Positions 11,501 through 21,611 of a DNA stretch of 64,000 bases are shown piece after piece. The notes below the pieces were generated by a model. The model was not told the DNA's origin and did not search any database. It was given only the letters and a program-made list of their open reading frames with translations. Position 1 is the first letter of the stretch. Each line of letters begins with the position of its first letter. A program made the translations under genes and the position numbers. Origin of the DNA: Paroedura picta (taxonomy: Eukaryota; Chordata; Lepidosauria; Squamata; Gekkonidae); contig NC_135379.1 of the NCBI RefSeq assembly GCF_049243985.1, positions 21,598,001 to 21,662,000 of the forward strand, given 5' to 3'.

Positions 11501-14500
11501 TATTTGTCCCACATGCCCTCTGAGATTCAGATTGTCAGGGCAATTTTTTAAAATGGTTTTTACTATACAGCTAAGGCAGCTCAGATTCAGATTTGTAATC
11601 TACAGAGAAACACTAATGAGAGATTTTATGTGTCCTTTGCTACTGAAGTATATAGACATGCATGTCCACTAGATGGGGTTGTTGTTTCAGCTGAAATATA
11701 AATAGGGGCTTAAATATGGCTGGCTTAGATTTGGCATGATTTCTACATTGAAAGCACTTCTGTATAGGAAATAATGTTCAGTCTGTGTGAAGATAAGGAT
11801 GCATGATAAATACCTAAGGTGTTTTCTCCGAACAATGCAGAAAAATATATACGAATGCAATGCTTACATGTTAAAATCTACATGACAGTTTATGCACAGG
11901 AGGTTTCATGCTGGGCTGCAGGCTGGAGTTTTAATTGTGACAGGTTGCCCTCACATCTTTCTGCACCCACACAGAGAAGTATTTGGCCCGGTGAGCCTCA
12001 TCCGCCCCTGATTTGTGCTCCTGCATGGGAGCTGGGGCAGTGAAGTCCCCGTGCATAAACGGTTCATGTGAGTGACCTGGTTTGTTGCTTGTTACATGAA
12101 AGTGTTTTCATGAAATAAGCAGGTCTTCAGATCTCAAGCATATATTTAGAAATATGATCAAAATGCTAAGGATGTACACAAACTACATGTTTGTGGTTCA
12201 GTTGTTTGTGGTTTATGGTTCTATACAAACTGGGAGGTTGGTTTGTAAACCAGATAAATTTGTATGGCTTCATGACCTCTGCTTTCTGTTCCCTGCTATT
12301 TCTCACAGGAAACAGGAAGCAGAGGTTTAAATGTCGGCTTGAAGTCACTTAAACTAAACATCTGAGCATCTCTGCCACTCAATTGTTTTTCATGAAGAGC
12401 AGAAAGCAGGAGCTTAAAAGGCTTGGAGCCATTAAACCCCTGATTTCTGCTCTTCACGAACCACCACAAATGGCATCAAATCGTGGCCATTCTTCAGTTC
12501 ATGAAATTGCTTCACGAGGTGGCCAAAATTTGTGATGAACTTTCATTTGTTCATGCCCATGCCCATGCCCATTATGGCCTCAGGACTGTGCTAGCTCAGG
12601 GTTAGCGTACAGAATGCCTCCTCCTCCCCAATTAAAAACTCACCCTGTAAGAAAATTCAATATGCCAGGGGGGGAAGGTTCTAGTTTAGTTTTCTCCCTG
12701 CCACATTGAGATTTTATACACATATTGGATGTCTGTATGGACACATCAGAATCTGAATGTGCATTGTGAAGTGGAATGATCCCAGGAGCATAGGGTTGAA
12801 TACTCTGCTTTGGGAAATCAATGAAGTTTGGGGACGTGAAGGACTTTAGCAGGGATGTCATGCCATAGATTCCACACCCTGAACCTACCATTTCCTTCAG
12901 GATGACCACTTCAATATGTAGATCAGTTGTGATTCCAGAAGAATACCAGGAGGGTTGTACCATATGATAGGTAAAGGTAAAGGTACCCCCTGTGCAAGCA
13001 CTGGGTCATGTCTGACCCTTGGGGTGACCCCCTCCAGCGTTTTCATGGCAGACTCAATACGGGATGGGTTGCCAGTGCCTTCCCCAGTCATTACCATTTA
13101 ACCCCCAGCAAGCAAGCTGGGTTCTCATTTTACCGACCTCAGAAGGATGGAAGGCTGAGTCAACCTTGAGCCAGCTGCTGGGATTGAACTCCCAGCCTCA
13201 TGGACAGAGCTTTCAGACTGCATGTCTGCTGCCTTACCACTCTGCGCCACAAGAGGCTCTTATACCATATGATAATCTGTCATTATTTTGGGAGCTCCTA
13301 AACTCTTCCTGAGCTAAGACAGTTTAGTGTCCTTAAGTAAAGCTTCTGAGGGATGGTTTAATTTTTTTTAAACCTAAACATTAATCCTGGTCCACATTAT
13401 ACCTAACCCCCCCCCCCCAGTTATTATAATATTACCGAGCTCAGAAAATATGTATATTTTGAGAACTGGGAATTCAGAGAAATGCAGTAGGAAGCAGACT
13501 GGAAATAAGACTGTCATTTCTGACAGAGGTATAGCCATATTAGAAGGGGAGGCTGTGGCTCAGGGGCAGAGGCTCTGTTTCGCATGCAGAAAGTCCCTGT
13601 GGGTTCAGTTTCTGGAATTTCCAGCTGAAAGGATCAAGTAGTAGGTGACATGAAAGACCTCTGTCAGAGATTCTAGAAAGCTGTTGCTAGTCTAAGTAGA
13701 CAGTACTGACCTTGGTAGGCCCAGGATCTGATTCAGTATAAGGCCGTTTAACATGTGATGAGCTCAAAAGAAACCTGTTTTTGTTTATACAGTGTCAATT
13801 AGGCTTGTGAATTGGCCATTCCAGACTTATTTGGATGCCACTGCGCACAACCCTAGACTTCCTGTTGGTCAGCCCTTGTGTTACTCACAAACTTTGCTCC
13901 TCCCACTTCCAGAAGGGAAGTTCTAAAAACTTTTCACCACAGGAAAATCAGCTTTATGGATGACCCAAGCTTTATGCTTTCACAGTCTTACAGTAGCTTT
14001 AAAAATGAAAATAAAAACGCAAATCTGAACATCTCAAAACAAAACCAAAGCAGACAAGTCTATTTTCCAGGTAGATTTGAACTCAGGCTAAATGTGCATC
14101 TTCCCGACTCTTTCCTTGTGTTTTCCTCCCCCAAAGGTGCAGATGTGAACATAAAAACAAACAACCAAGATGAAGAAACTCCCCTGCACACCATTGCTCG
14201 CTACGGCATCCCTGAACTGGTGGCATTTTATATAGAGTATGGTGCCGCGGTCGATTCTACTAACGCCCACAGAGAAACACCACTGGCTTACGCAGTCTAC
14301 TGGGCCCGCAATGGCAGGGAACAGACATACAGCACGGATCACCATCTGATCTGTAGGATGTTGCTTGATTATAAGGCTGAAGTCAATTCGCGGGACGAGG
14401 ACTTCAGAACGCCGCTCCACAAGGCTGCCTGGAACTGTGATTGTGTCCTGATAGACATGCTGCTTGATGCGGGAGCAGAACCCAACCTGATGGATGACAA

Positions 14501-17500
14501 CGGCTGTGGTCCTTTGCAATATGTCCTCAAAGTGACGCCGGTGCGGGCAGGCGCCCAGCATGAAATTTGTTACCAGTTACTGCTCAATTATGGAGCTGCC
14601 AGGATATATCCTCCCCAATTCCACAAGGTGAACATCTAAATCTTGGTATATGTGCCGTTGTACTTCTGTAAGTCAAGTGACCAGGAACGGCATGACAGGA
14701 GTGAGTGGTCTCCAGACGAGGGCTTGAATCTGTGCAAATTCAGTTTAGAGATTAGCAGTGTAATCCTAAACTCTTCTATTAAAGCCAGTTGGTTTACAAG
14801 GAGGTACTTAGGATCTCAGGGCCGATGTCCTAACTTCCAGTTTTGCAGCAAGCTCCCATAATTATCATAAGACAAGCATCATCCAGTTCCTCTAAATCCA
14901 GAGAGTAGGTCAATCCTCTCTTTTGCTTTTAGACAAGATTATAGCTTAATTCACATTGTAATCTCTAGGCCGGGGGGAAAGGAAGCCACCGTGAATCAGG
15001 TTTTGGGGAGGTTGGGTAGAAATAACTTGAAACAAATATGGCTATACCTTAGAACAGCTGCCATGGACAGAACACTTTTCCCACTTTGGATACATGCACT
15101 GGAAAGCTATTTATACCCAATGGCAACCCAAAGCAGTTTATCACCCCCTTTGACTTTATCCTTGTGAGGTGGGTTAGACTGGAAGAATGTTACAGGCTCA
15201 CGGTGTCCCAATGAGCTTGCATGGCTTTGCAGTTCTCTCAGCTAACCTTTATACCACATCAGCTCTCTCATAAAGAAGCGCACGTGGAAATGAAATGCAT
15301 GCAATTATTCCTGCCCACAATGTGGCTAGCTGTCCTGCAATAGCTGCCACACCCTCTGAAATACTGAATGGGTATGTCAACAACCAGCTTTTCAACAACA
15401 GTTTGTGTTAGTAATAGTGAGAGGCATTCCTTGCCGTGACGAGGGGGCGAGCTAGCCTATTGCAGAGGCACAACAATTCTAAAATGCACATATTTAGTCT
15501 TATGCAAAGCATTTTTTAGGTCTTGCATAATTTGTTCTGCTCCTGTGATTCAGGCTTTCAGCTAATGAAGAATTCCCTTTGACAAGGAAGAGTCTGACGC
15601 AAGGGGGGGGAGGCATAATAATTTGTGTGGTCATAACCTTTTCTTCATATCCACGAGGCCTAGAAAGAATTTCTAAAAATAAAAAGAAAGCTGAAATTCT
15701 CAGACTACCACCTTACACAGTAGGTTCTTTACTCTCATGGCAATCTGTAGGCAAAAAGGTGAGTGTTAATACTTCTATGAAGGAGATGGCTTCAGAGGGA
15801 GAAAAGTAGTTGTGGGAGAACAGTAAAACCCCAGTGGGCGGCCTGTCTTTCTGTTTGCAGGTTCTGCAGAGCTGTCACTCCTATCCCAAAGTAGTTGAGG
15901 TCATTGTGAATACATATGAACACATCAAGTCCACTTCAAAATGGAGAACAGCTGTACCCGATGATGTCTTTGAGGTAAATGTTTAATGGAGTCTTGGGAC
16001 CAACCAACTAAACTAAGTGGGTTCAATGGGAGAAATTAAAGCATGTGCTTTTTTTCCTTTCACTGAAGTCCATGAGGCTCAGAAGTACTTAACTTCATTT
16101 GCATTATTCTGCAGCTTCAGAGTGGAAAGAAATTTTACAGGGGCTATGTAGACAATACTGGCTGTCTCAAAAACGCTCAGTCACTAATGTTGCTTCCTCA
16201 GATTAAGGATTCTCTGTTTCCTTGTCATCACTGCTGTTATTGCAGACATATTCACCCTAGCTGTAGAGCATCCTCATGGGAGATTTGTGTGCATTTTCCT
16301 CCTCTAGCTGCCACTGTGTCTCCCTATGTTACCCCATCACCACCACTGGTGGGTATTTTTGGACCTTTAAAAAACTGGCGCTTCCTATTGTGCTATAATG
16401 TTACAACAATATAACTATATATTGCTATGGTCTGGGTTCCTTTAAATTCCCAACAAACATCTTTTTACAATGTAAAAGGCTCAAGCTGTTCTTGGTATAG
16501 TGGTTAAGAGGAGTGGCCACTACTCTGGTGAGCTGGGTTTGATTCCCCACTCCTGCACATGCAGCCAGCTGAGAGACATTGGGGCTAGTCACGGACTAAG
16601 AATCTATCCCTGGGCAGCCTCTGGTTGCTGGTGGGTTTTAGTGCTGCTTCCACATGATGTCGTCAGCAACCCAAGGCTGTCCATGGAGTGGCTCAAGTTT
16701 TGGCCAGATTTGCCCCAAGATGCGGGAAATTGCCAAAACTGGATTTGCTGCTTGTTATCTAATTTCACATCAGGGAGCAAGCCTGTGTATAGGGAGAAGT
16801 GCGCAACAGTCCCTGCAGCATTTTGCCTGCCCTCACACTCACATTGAACTACGGGTGTGCAAAATTGGGCATTTTTGGGGTTCAGTATTTTGGACTGGAA
16901 AAATATCAGCATTTCTCAATATTCCTGAATCCCAGTATTGGTTTGGTATTTGGATTTGGGAAATATTCAGGAATGCCAAAGTTTTTTAGCTCCATGAGTC
17001 CAGGACACTTAAAGGGACTGTGATTCCTTTAAATGCCTTCTCTATTCCAAGCCATGAAGAAGAAGAAGAAGAAGAAGAAGAAGAAGAAGAAGAAGAAGAA
17101 GAAGAAGAAGAAGAAGAAGAGGTAGTTCTTATATGCCGCTTTTCTCTACCCGAAAGAGGCTCAAAGCAGCTCACAGTTGCCTTCCCTTTCCTCTCCCCAC
17201 AACAGACACTGTGAGGGAGGTGAGGCTGAGAGAGCCCTGATATTACTGCTCGGTCAGAACAGCTTTATCAGTGCCATGTGAGCCCAAGGTCACCCAGCTG
17301 GCTGCATGTGGGGGAGTGCAGAATTGAACCCGGCATGCCAGATTAGAAATCCGCACTCCTAACCACTACACCAAACTGCAAAGTTGCAGCTTGAACTCCA
17401 AGTCTGAAGACTTTTAAAGGGATCTTGAGCCCTTTAAGACTATTTTGGAGATCGCTAAAGGAATTGTGACAAAATATAGTGCTGAAAATGGAATCCACAT

Positions 17501-17762
17501 TTTTTTTTCAGATTTGGATATGTCCAGGAGAGAGACGATATTGATCTAACCATGTTTTATTTTATCCTTGCAGTTGTACAGGGATTTCTACGAGTCTCTT
17601 TTTGAGGTGTGTGAAAATACACCAAGATCACTCAAGCATTTAGCTAGATGTACCATTCGCAGAACAATGTTCAACAGATGCCACAAGGGAATCCCCTTAC
17701 TTCTCATTCCAATAAGTCTGAAGAAGTATTTGCTCTTAGAACCAGAAGGAATAATACACTAA
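5403..17762 (+). CDS. ASB4: Ankyrin repeat and SOCS box protein 4, five coding exons
   Basis: Exons 5403-5580, 6643-6942, 14137-14627, 15861-15974 and 17574-17762 join in frame into 423 residues (human ASB4 has 426). Every intron is GT-AG. The protein is the substrate receptor of an Elongin B/C-Cullin-5-RBX2 ubiquitin ligase. Ankyrin units are visible at about 74-103, 105-135, 172-201, 206-245, 250-279 and 283-315. The SOCS box covers about 377-418, with a BC box ([12 protein letters not shown]) and a Cul5-box-like segment ([10 protein letters not shown]). Asn243 in AEVNSRD corresponds to human Asn246, the residue reported to be hydroxylated by the oxygen sensor FIH. The ATG at 5403 has a purine at -3 and G at +4; a second in-frame ATG lies at 5415. 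Mammalian ASB4 is linked to vascular differentiation and hypothalamic signalling; whether that holds here is inference. Identity rests on residue-level similarity along the whole length and on the neighbouring PDK4. Confidence 0.97.
5581..6642 (+). other. ASB4 intron 1
   Basis: A GT-AG intron of 1062 bp. It holds one diverged MIR-like tRNA SINE near its start; the rest is unremarkable AT-rich sequence. Confidence 0.9.
5625..5815 (+). mobile_element. MIR-like tRNA SINE, diverged, 5'-truncated
   Basis: It shares the body gtgaccttgggc...ctctcagcctcacctacctcac and the tail ctgtaagctgctttgag with the better copies at 39105 and 55478. It lies in ASB4 intron 1 and is older than the Sauria SINEs, judged by divergence. 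Confidence 0.65.
6643..6942 (+). CDS. ASB4: ASB4 coding exon 2
   Basis: The acceptor is AG at 6641-6642 and the donor is gtaagt at 6943. The 300 nt encode residues 60-159 and part of Gly160. They carry the first two clear ankyrin units, with the typical [11 protein letters not shown] and [11 protein letters not shown] helices. The exon ends at the QQLIWRG motif shared with mammals (QLVWRG). Confidence 0.96.
7781..7922 (-). mobile_element. Sauria SINE, 3' fragment
   Basis: Only the Bov-B-like tail half is present, ending in the characteristic short repeat (taaaggtaaagg on the plus strand). The tRNA head is missing, as expected for 5' truncation at insertion. It lies in ASB4 intron 2. Confidence 0.8.
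8055..8094 (+). repeat. TCTATG microsatellite
   Basis: About six and a half nearly perfect hexamer units. Confidence 0.95.
9905..9976. repeat. LINE 3'-tail-like fragment
   Basis: tatttatatttatgctccac followed by a ctgagtgatctacatag-like ending resembles the reverse complement of CR1/L2 tails. Similar stretches occur at 40350-40475, 55880-55965, 57345-57425 and 60115-60200. Confidence 0.45.
9977..10087. mobile_element. Palindromic hAT-type MITE, copy 2
   Basis: Inverted arms with tcaaactgcggccctccaga at one end and its reverse complement at the other, directly next to the LINE-tail fragment. The 5' terminus is slightly degraded. Confidence 0.75.
11060..11290 (+). repeat. GC-rich imperfect tandem repeat, about three units
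   Basis: Units of roughly 65-75 bp share the order: tg(g/a)ccctggg, then taagcagc, then tgaggcagtgg. The second and third units are clearly related and the first is more diverged. ORFs across it are a by-product of GC richness. Confidence 0.5.
11321..11361 (+). repeat. TG and TTGC simple repeats
   Basis: An interrupted TG run followed by four to five TTGC-type units. Confidence 0.9.
12165..12560. mobile_element. Non-autonomous DNA-transposon-like element with two internal hairpins
   Basis: Two separate inverted repeats sit side by side: 12275-12295 with 12306-12326 (19 of 21 positions pair), and 12389-12410 with 12439-12460 (20 of 22 pair). Flanking motifs such as ttcatgaaat and ttcacgagg repeat the same theme. 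No coding capacity. The family is not assigned, and the outer limits are approximate. Confidence 0.45.
12970..13262 (-). mobile_element. Sauria SINE, full length with target-site duplication
   Basis: The tRNA-like head lies at the right end (complement of gccttaccactctgcgccac) and the Bov-B-like tail with short repeats at the left. A 12-bp target-site duplication taccatatgata flanks it at 12958-12969 and 13263-13274. Confidence 0.93.
13546..13750 (+). mobile_element. Third-type tRNA-derived SINE
   Basis: The head ggctgtggctcaggggcaga resembles a tRNA A box and gggttcagtttc a B box. The body ends ctgattcagtataaggc, the mirror of the copy at 21926-22113. Family name not assigned. Confidence 0.7.
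14137..14627 (+). CDS. ASB4: ASB4 coding exon 3
   Basis: The largest exon, 491 nt, covers residues 160-323. The acceptor is ccaaag ending at 14136 and the donor is gtgaac. It contains [12 protein letters not shown], the FIH-site motif AEVNSRD (Asn243) and [11 protein letters not shown], and closes with [11 protein letters not shown], all strongly conserved in ASB4. The reading frame stays open for a further 86 codons into the intron upstream (see findings). Confidence 0.97.
15861..15974 (+). CDS. ASB4: ASB4 coding exon 4
   Basis: A phase-0 exon of 114 nt (38 codons, residues 324-361), after the acceptor tttgcag and before the donor gtaaat. It reads [14 protein letters not shown] and matches the mammalian VIQACHSCPKAIEV linker between the ankyrin domain and the SOCS box. 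No start codon is needed, since both ends are splice sites. Confidence 0.95.
16490..16600 (+). mobile_element. MIR-like tRNA SINE, 5' part
   Basis: The tRNA-like head (cttggtatagtggttaagag) and B-box region (gggtttgattcccc) are present. The 3' half is lost or too diverged to see. Confidence 0.6.
16855..17560. mobile_element. AT-rich DNA-element remnant split by a SINE
   Basis: The left part carries repeated gaatcccagtattgg/gaaatattcag phrases, and the right part ends with atttggatatgtcc-like sequence. Both sides share cctttaa and gacttttaaaggga-like segments. A MIR-like SINE sits in the middle. Limits and family are uncertain. Confidence 0.4.
17056..17381 (-). mobile_element. MIR-like tRNA SINE with expanded GAA tail
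   Basis: Minus-strand copy with its head at the right (complement of cactcctaaccactacacca) and its 3' end at the left. The left end runs into about 22 uninterrupted GAA units (17056-17120), a tail microsatellite that gives spurious poly-Glu and poly-Ser ORFs. It lies in ASB4 intron 4, about 190 bp before exon 5. Confidence 0.85.
17574..17762 (+). CDS. ASB4: ASB4 coding exon 5 with SOCS box and stop
   Basis: The acceptor ccttgcag ends at 17573. The exon holds residues 362-423 and the TAA stop at 17760-17762. It encodes the whole SOCS box and the ASB4-type ending [13 protein letters not shown] (human ends EGIIY). Confidence 0.97.
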   Translation: MYRDFYESLFEVCENTPRSLKHLARCTIRRTMFNRCHKGIPLLLIPISLKKYLLLEPEGIIH

Positions 17763-17941
17763 TGTTCATCAGAGACATTTTCAGTAACCTAATTTGTAAT
17801 ACTGATATACTCACATAGAAGGAGTTAAAATCAAGGTTTTGGTGACAAGTCCAGTTCAAAACTTTATACGAATGCTCTGGGCTCATGTAGCTGTGACTCA
17901 TATAAAGTGCTTAAAACTGCTGGGCATTGGAGCTATTTCAT

Positions 17942-17947
17942 AATAAA
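17942..17947 (+). terminator. Candidate ASB4 polyadenylation signal
   Basis: An AATAAA hexamer lies 180 nt past the ASB4 stop codon. It is the first canonical signal in the 3' region, but a longer 3' UTR using later signals is possible. Confidence 0.5.
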
Positions 17948-18884
17948 TTTCACTCACAACTTACAACCAAAGCAATATCAGGGAAAGAAGAATTAGGTCA
18001 ACTTTTCCATCTGCTCTCAAATTTATATAATGACTGAGCTAAATGTATCAGTGCTTTCAAAAATCTAATTTTCATTGATCCACACAAAGAAAATAACATG
18101 AAGAGAAGTATGTGATTAGAGATCATGACTGTATTTGATTAACCTTTGGAACTAAGAACTTATCCCAATATAGACATCTAAAAGCAAGCCATTCCTTAAA
18201 ATAATTTGCAGGGGCTGGGACATCAATAGTGTCTTTTGTGGCCTCTCAATCCTACCAGATGATTTCTTGAAGAATCCATTTTCCTCATTAAAGCTGCATC
18301 CTTTCCTAATGAGGACAGGTTATTGGGGCTACCTCAGCCTTCAAAACAACAGGCAACCTCAAGAGCAGAAATGGAGGAAAGTGACTGCTTCACAAATGAC
18401 TCCCACCACTTCCGGAAAGTGACCTCCCCTCGTTTCACGAGCAACTCACGAAGCCAGCCTTTCTACTCTGTGTTCCTCTTTCTTCTTAGAGATCTTCCAA
18501 AGGCATATCTCGGTCTTCTTTTCCCTGCCTTGGAACCAGTGGTACTGCACCATGCTGTAATAAGGAAGACATATTTATTCCATGTTGGACATACTGAGGG
18601 ATATTTCTCTCTATTTAATGTCGTCTGCCCTTTGATTGTTCTGCCAGCCATGTTTTTCGACTATCCAGGAGAAGAAAACAGAGACAAAGAAAACGTATAG
18701 AAACAATTGTGTCTGGAGACATTGGCTTCAAAAATATTTTTTAGGAGATGCATCAAGGCTATCTTTCTCCGAGAAGTCCTCAAGTGTACATGACTGCCCG
18801 ATGGTAGGATGCTGAGATGGCCAAATAGGTTGCACCATGTCAGACTACGAGTGGAGGATCATAAAAGAGCACATTGTAGAGGGC

Positions 18885-18995
18885 TTTGTTGTTGTTATGT
18901 GCGAAGTCGTGTCTGACCCATCGCGACCCCATGGACAATGATCCTCCAGGCCTTCCTGTCCTCTACCATTCCCCGGAGTCCATTTAAGTTTGCAC
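18885..18995 (-). mobile_element. Bov-B/SINE-related fragment
   Basis: gtcgtgtctgacccatcgcg followed by accccatggac matches the tail region shared by Bov-B LINEs and Sauria-type SINEs in antisense. A smaller, more diverged relative lies at 23370-23445. Confidence 0.6.
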
Positions 18996-19448
18996 CTACT
19001 GCTTCAGTGACTCAGTAGAGGGCTTACCTATGTTAAAAACGACTTGAAAATACAAAGCCAGCAACACAAGACTTGAGAAGGGAGTAAAGACTTTCTCCCT
19101 GCTGCGGCAATTATTGTCTAGATTTATACACAATAAAGGCAGATTTGACGCTAGGATCTTATCACCTGTATCCTGCAGTGGGTGCAGGCTATTTTAGCAT
19201 TCTGCCACTTCATTCCACCTCATTCTTCTGCAGCTGTAAAATAAGCTTTTGATTTTCACCTTCAGTTTAAGCTCATGGCTTCAACTAGGGTGTTGGGTGG
19301 GGGGTACCAAACGAATGGGGTATTTTAATGGGGCATACGGCTGCCTTTGGAGAAGACTCAGCAGCAATTCCAATCAATTTGCCATGTTTTGTGGTTGGTT
19401 TTCCTATATCAGCCTGTAGCAAGGCTGAGTGTCCTTGGTGGTTTAGAG

Positions 19449-19584
19449 CAGGGGTAGTCAACCTGTGGTCCTCCAGATGTTCATGGACTATAATACCCAT
19501 GAGCCCCTGCCAGCAAATGCTGGGAGGGGCTCATGGGAATTGTAGTCCATGAACATCAGGAGGACCACAGGTTGGCTACCCCTG
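19449..19584. mobile_element. Palindromic hAT-type MITE, copy 3, with 8-bp target-site duplication
   Basis: 136 bp with ends CAGGGGTAG and CTACCCCTG and near-complete inverted arms of about 60 bp meeting at an aatgctgg-like centre. The 8-bp direct repeat gtttagag flanks it at 19441-19448 and 19585-19592, the length expected of hAT transposition. No coding capacity. Confidence 0.93.
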
Positions 19585-19925
19585 GTTTAGAGGAAACAAC
19601 AACAGGCCTGGGCAGAGGTGGTGGAGTGAACTCCTCCAAGCCCTGATAGTCAACTTTTGGCATCCATATGTTGCCATTTTGAAATGAACAAGAGTCCATA
19701 GTTTTCAATCATATGGTGAGATTAATTTTACCAAGCCTCTATTTCATTCTGTTATGGGGCAGTGGTAAAGTCTTCCTTTCCCCTCAGCCTCACTGCAGAC
19801 CACCATTGTCCAGTATCCTGTAGTGAACTGACAAACAACCTATCATCCTTGGTATTTAGGCTAGGATGAAAAACAACTGGTTACTTCTATGCCCACATTT
19901 TGCCTTAAACAAAGGTACCCTAGGG

Positions 19926-20013
19926 CACGAGTAGTCAGCCTGTGGTCCTCCAGATGTCCATGGACTACAATTCCCATGAGCCCCTGCCAGCAAATGCAGG
20001 TTGACTACCCCTG
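19926..20013. mobile_element. Palindromic hAT-type MITE, copy 4, with target-site duplication
   Basis: A shorter copy lacking most of one arm. Flanked by ccctaggg (19918-19925) and ccctagga (20014-20021), an 8-bp duplication with one difference. It lies only 340 bp from copy 3. Confidence 0.85.
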
Positions 20014-21611
20014 CCCTAGGAAGCACAGCTGTAGAAAAGCTCTGCCTTGGATGTTGGCTTTGAGATACCCATCTGGCTTAGACACATTTTGGAAACTCTC
20101 TTCTTGGAGATGCAAGAATGGTTGGAGAAGGATAGACTTCAGCATGCTTGAAGCAGAAGACTGCTTGTAATAGAAACCACTGTGGATTTTATAAGCCACT
20201 GTGCCTTTCAGATGCTGTAATTAATCTTGTAGTCTGATAAGTTGTCCGGAGGTTCTTTCTAAATATATAAGGGAGTTTGGAAGATGCGAAATGCTAACAT
20301 GCTAATAGGCAATTGGTCATCAAATGGCCACTTTACCTCTTGCGGATTAATGACGCCGCCGTGTGCTTTTGTTATAGGAAATGAGAGGAAAACCTGCTTC
20401 AAAAATGCACACACAAAGACAAGACATTGTTTGCTGGGCACCATCGCAGCCTCCCCTGCTGTACATACCGTGAAAGGGGGCTAGTTTCCCTTTCCCGTTC
20501 GAGGAGGTTCACTCTGAAGACATGGTAAATGTGCATTTGCTTCGACGAATCCACGAGCCCCTGGAAGAAGCGACTGGGGGAAAGGCATCTGCAACTGAGA
20601 TGGGTCTCCTGCCGGGAGCAGGAAAAGATAGGGAGGAGTCATATTTAAAAACTGAATGTATAATCCCATTCATTGATACTGACAGAGTGTGCTTCTGGAG
20701 AAGCGAGGTCAGGGAGAACAATGAGGCTATTTGGACCTGTCATTGTCGCTGAGGCTCCCATGCTGTGAGAGAAGAAAAAAGCTTGTCACTGCTATTCCCC
20801 GAAATGCCTTCCCCTCTCTTGTAGCCACCCTCCTTTTTTTATTCTATGGGCATCGAGCCTCACTTCAAAGTTTTGTTCTAAGCAGGTGCTAGATTATACC
20901 CATTGTGGCGTCTGACAGGGTGCCCAGCGGGATCGCGCTGATTATAGTGGTAAGAATTTGCAAGCTGTTCAAAACGGGGGGCGAACATCAATAGTGGAGG
21001 AGCTCTGGCTTGTGTGCCCTTTTATTGCTGCTTTTCTGTCTTCCTTTTTTTTTTTAATAATAAAAAATGCGGCTGAAAGATCAAGAGGAGAAATAAACCT
21101 TGCAACTTTACTCCAGATTAATTTCATTTGGGGCTCACAGCTGGCCAGCAGGACACAAGCTTGACAGAACTGACCAGGAGCTTGAACGCAAGACGTGGTA
21201 AGGCAATTGCAAGCATACAACCTACTGCTGTTACCTCTTTCCTGCCCGGAAAGGCTCTGACCGGTTTATGCATGACTTTGTAAAGGACTTGCAAGGATTG
21301 CTGAACAACTGTGCACAGCAAGCTTTAGCTGCCTACAGGATTGGCCCATTATAAAGAATCACTCTTGTTCTGAATACCATCGCCTAAAGAAGCAATCTGT
21401 GCAGTCAAAAAGACGGCAGAATCTCCCCCACACACTGAACTGTTGCAATAAAACCCATCATCTTCCTCTATTCTGTGTCTCTTTCTCTTGGGCTAAAACA
21501 GCAATAACCAATTCAGAACCCACGTGGAAGAATTTTGCCATTCAAATAGATATCTGAAGGAAGGAGAGCAGGAAACCCCTCGGCTAGGCTAGACCTGGTG
21601 CTGGGAGGTTA

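Larger units (their letters stand above)
6943..14136 (+). other. ASB4 intron 2, repeat-rich
   Basis: A 7.2-kb GT-AG intron, the longest in the gene. It contains a GC-rich block (about 7020-7720) with no recognisable product, two Sauria SINEs, a TCTATG microsatellite, a hAT-type MITE, a short GC-rich repeat cluster near 11.1-11.3 kb, a hairpin-bearing element at 12.2-12.5 kb and a third-type tRNA SINE. The stretch 8640-9110 is free of repeats and looks like a conserved noncoding element. Confidence 0.9.
14628..17573 (+). other. ASB4 introns 3 and 4
   Basis: Intron 3 (14628-15860) has no recognised repeat. Intron 4 (15975-17573) holds a MIR-like SINE fragment and an AT-rich element split by a second MIR-like SINE with a long GAA tail. 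Exon 4 lies between them. Confidence 0.85.

Noticed and set aside
13878-14639. 253-codon ORF taken as one single-exon gene
   Set aside because: From 14137 it is ASB4 exon 3, and it ends by reading through the donor site; only the intronic part is kept as a finding.
17020-17214. Poly-Glu and poly-Ser ORFs
   Set aside because: Translations of the GAA tail of a SINE.
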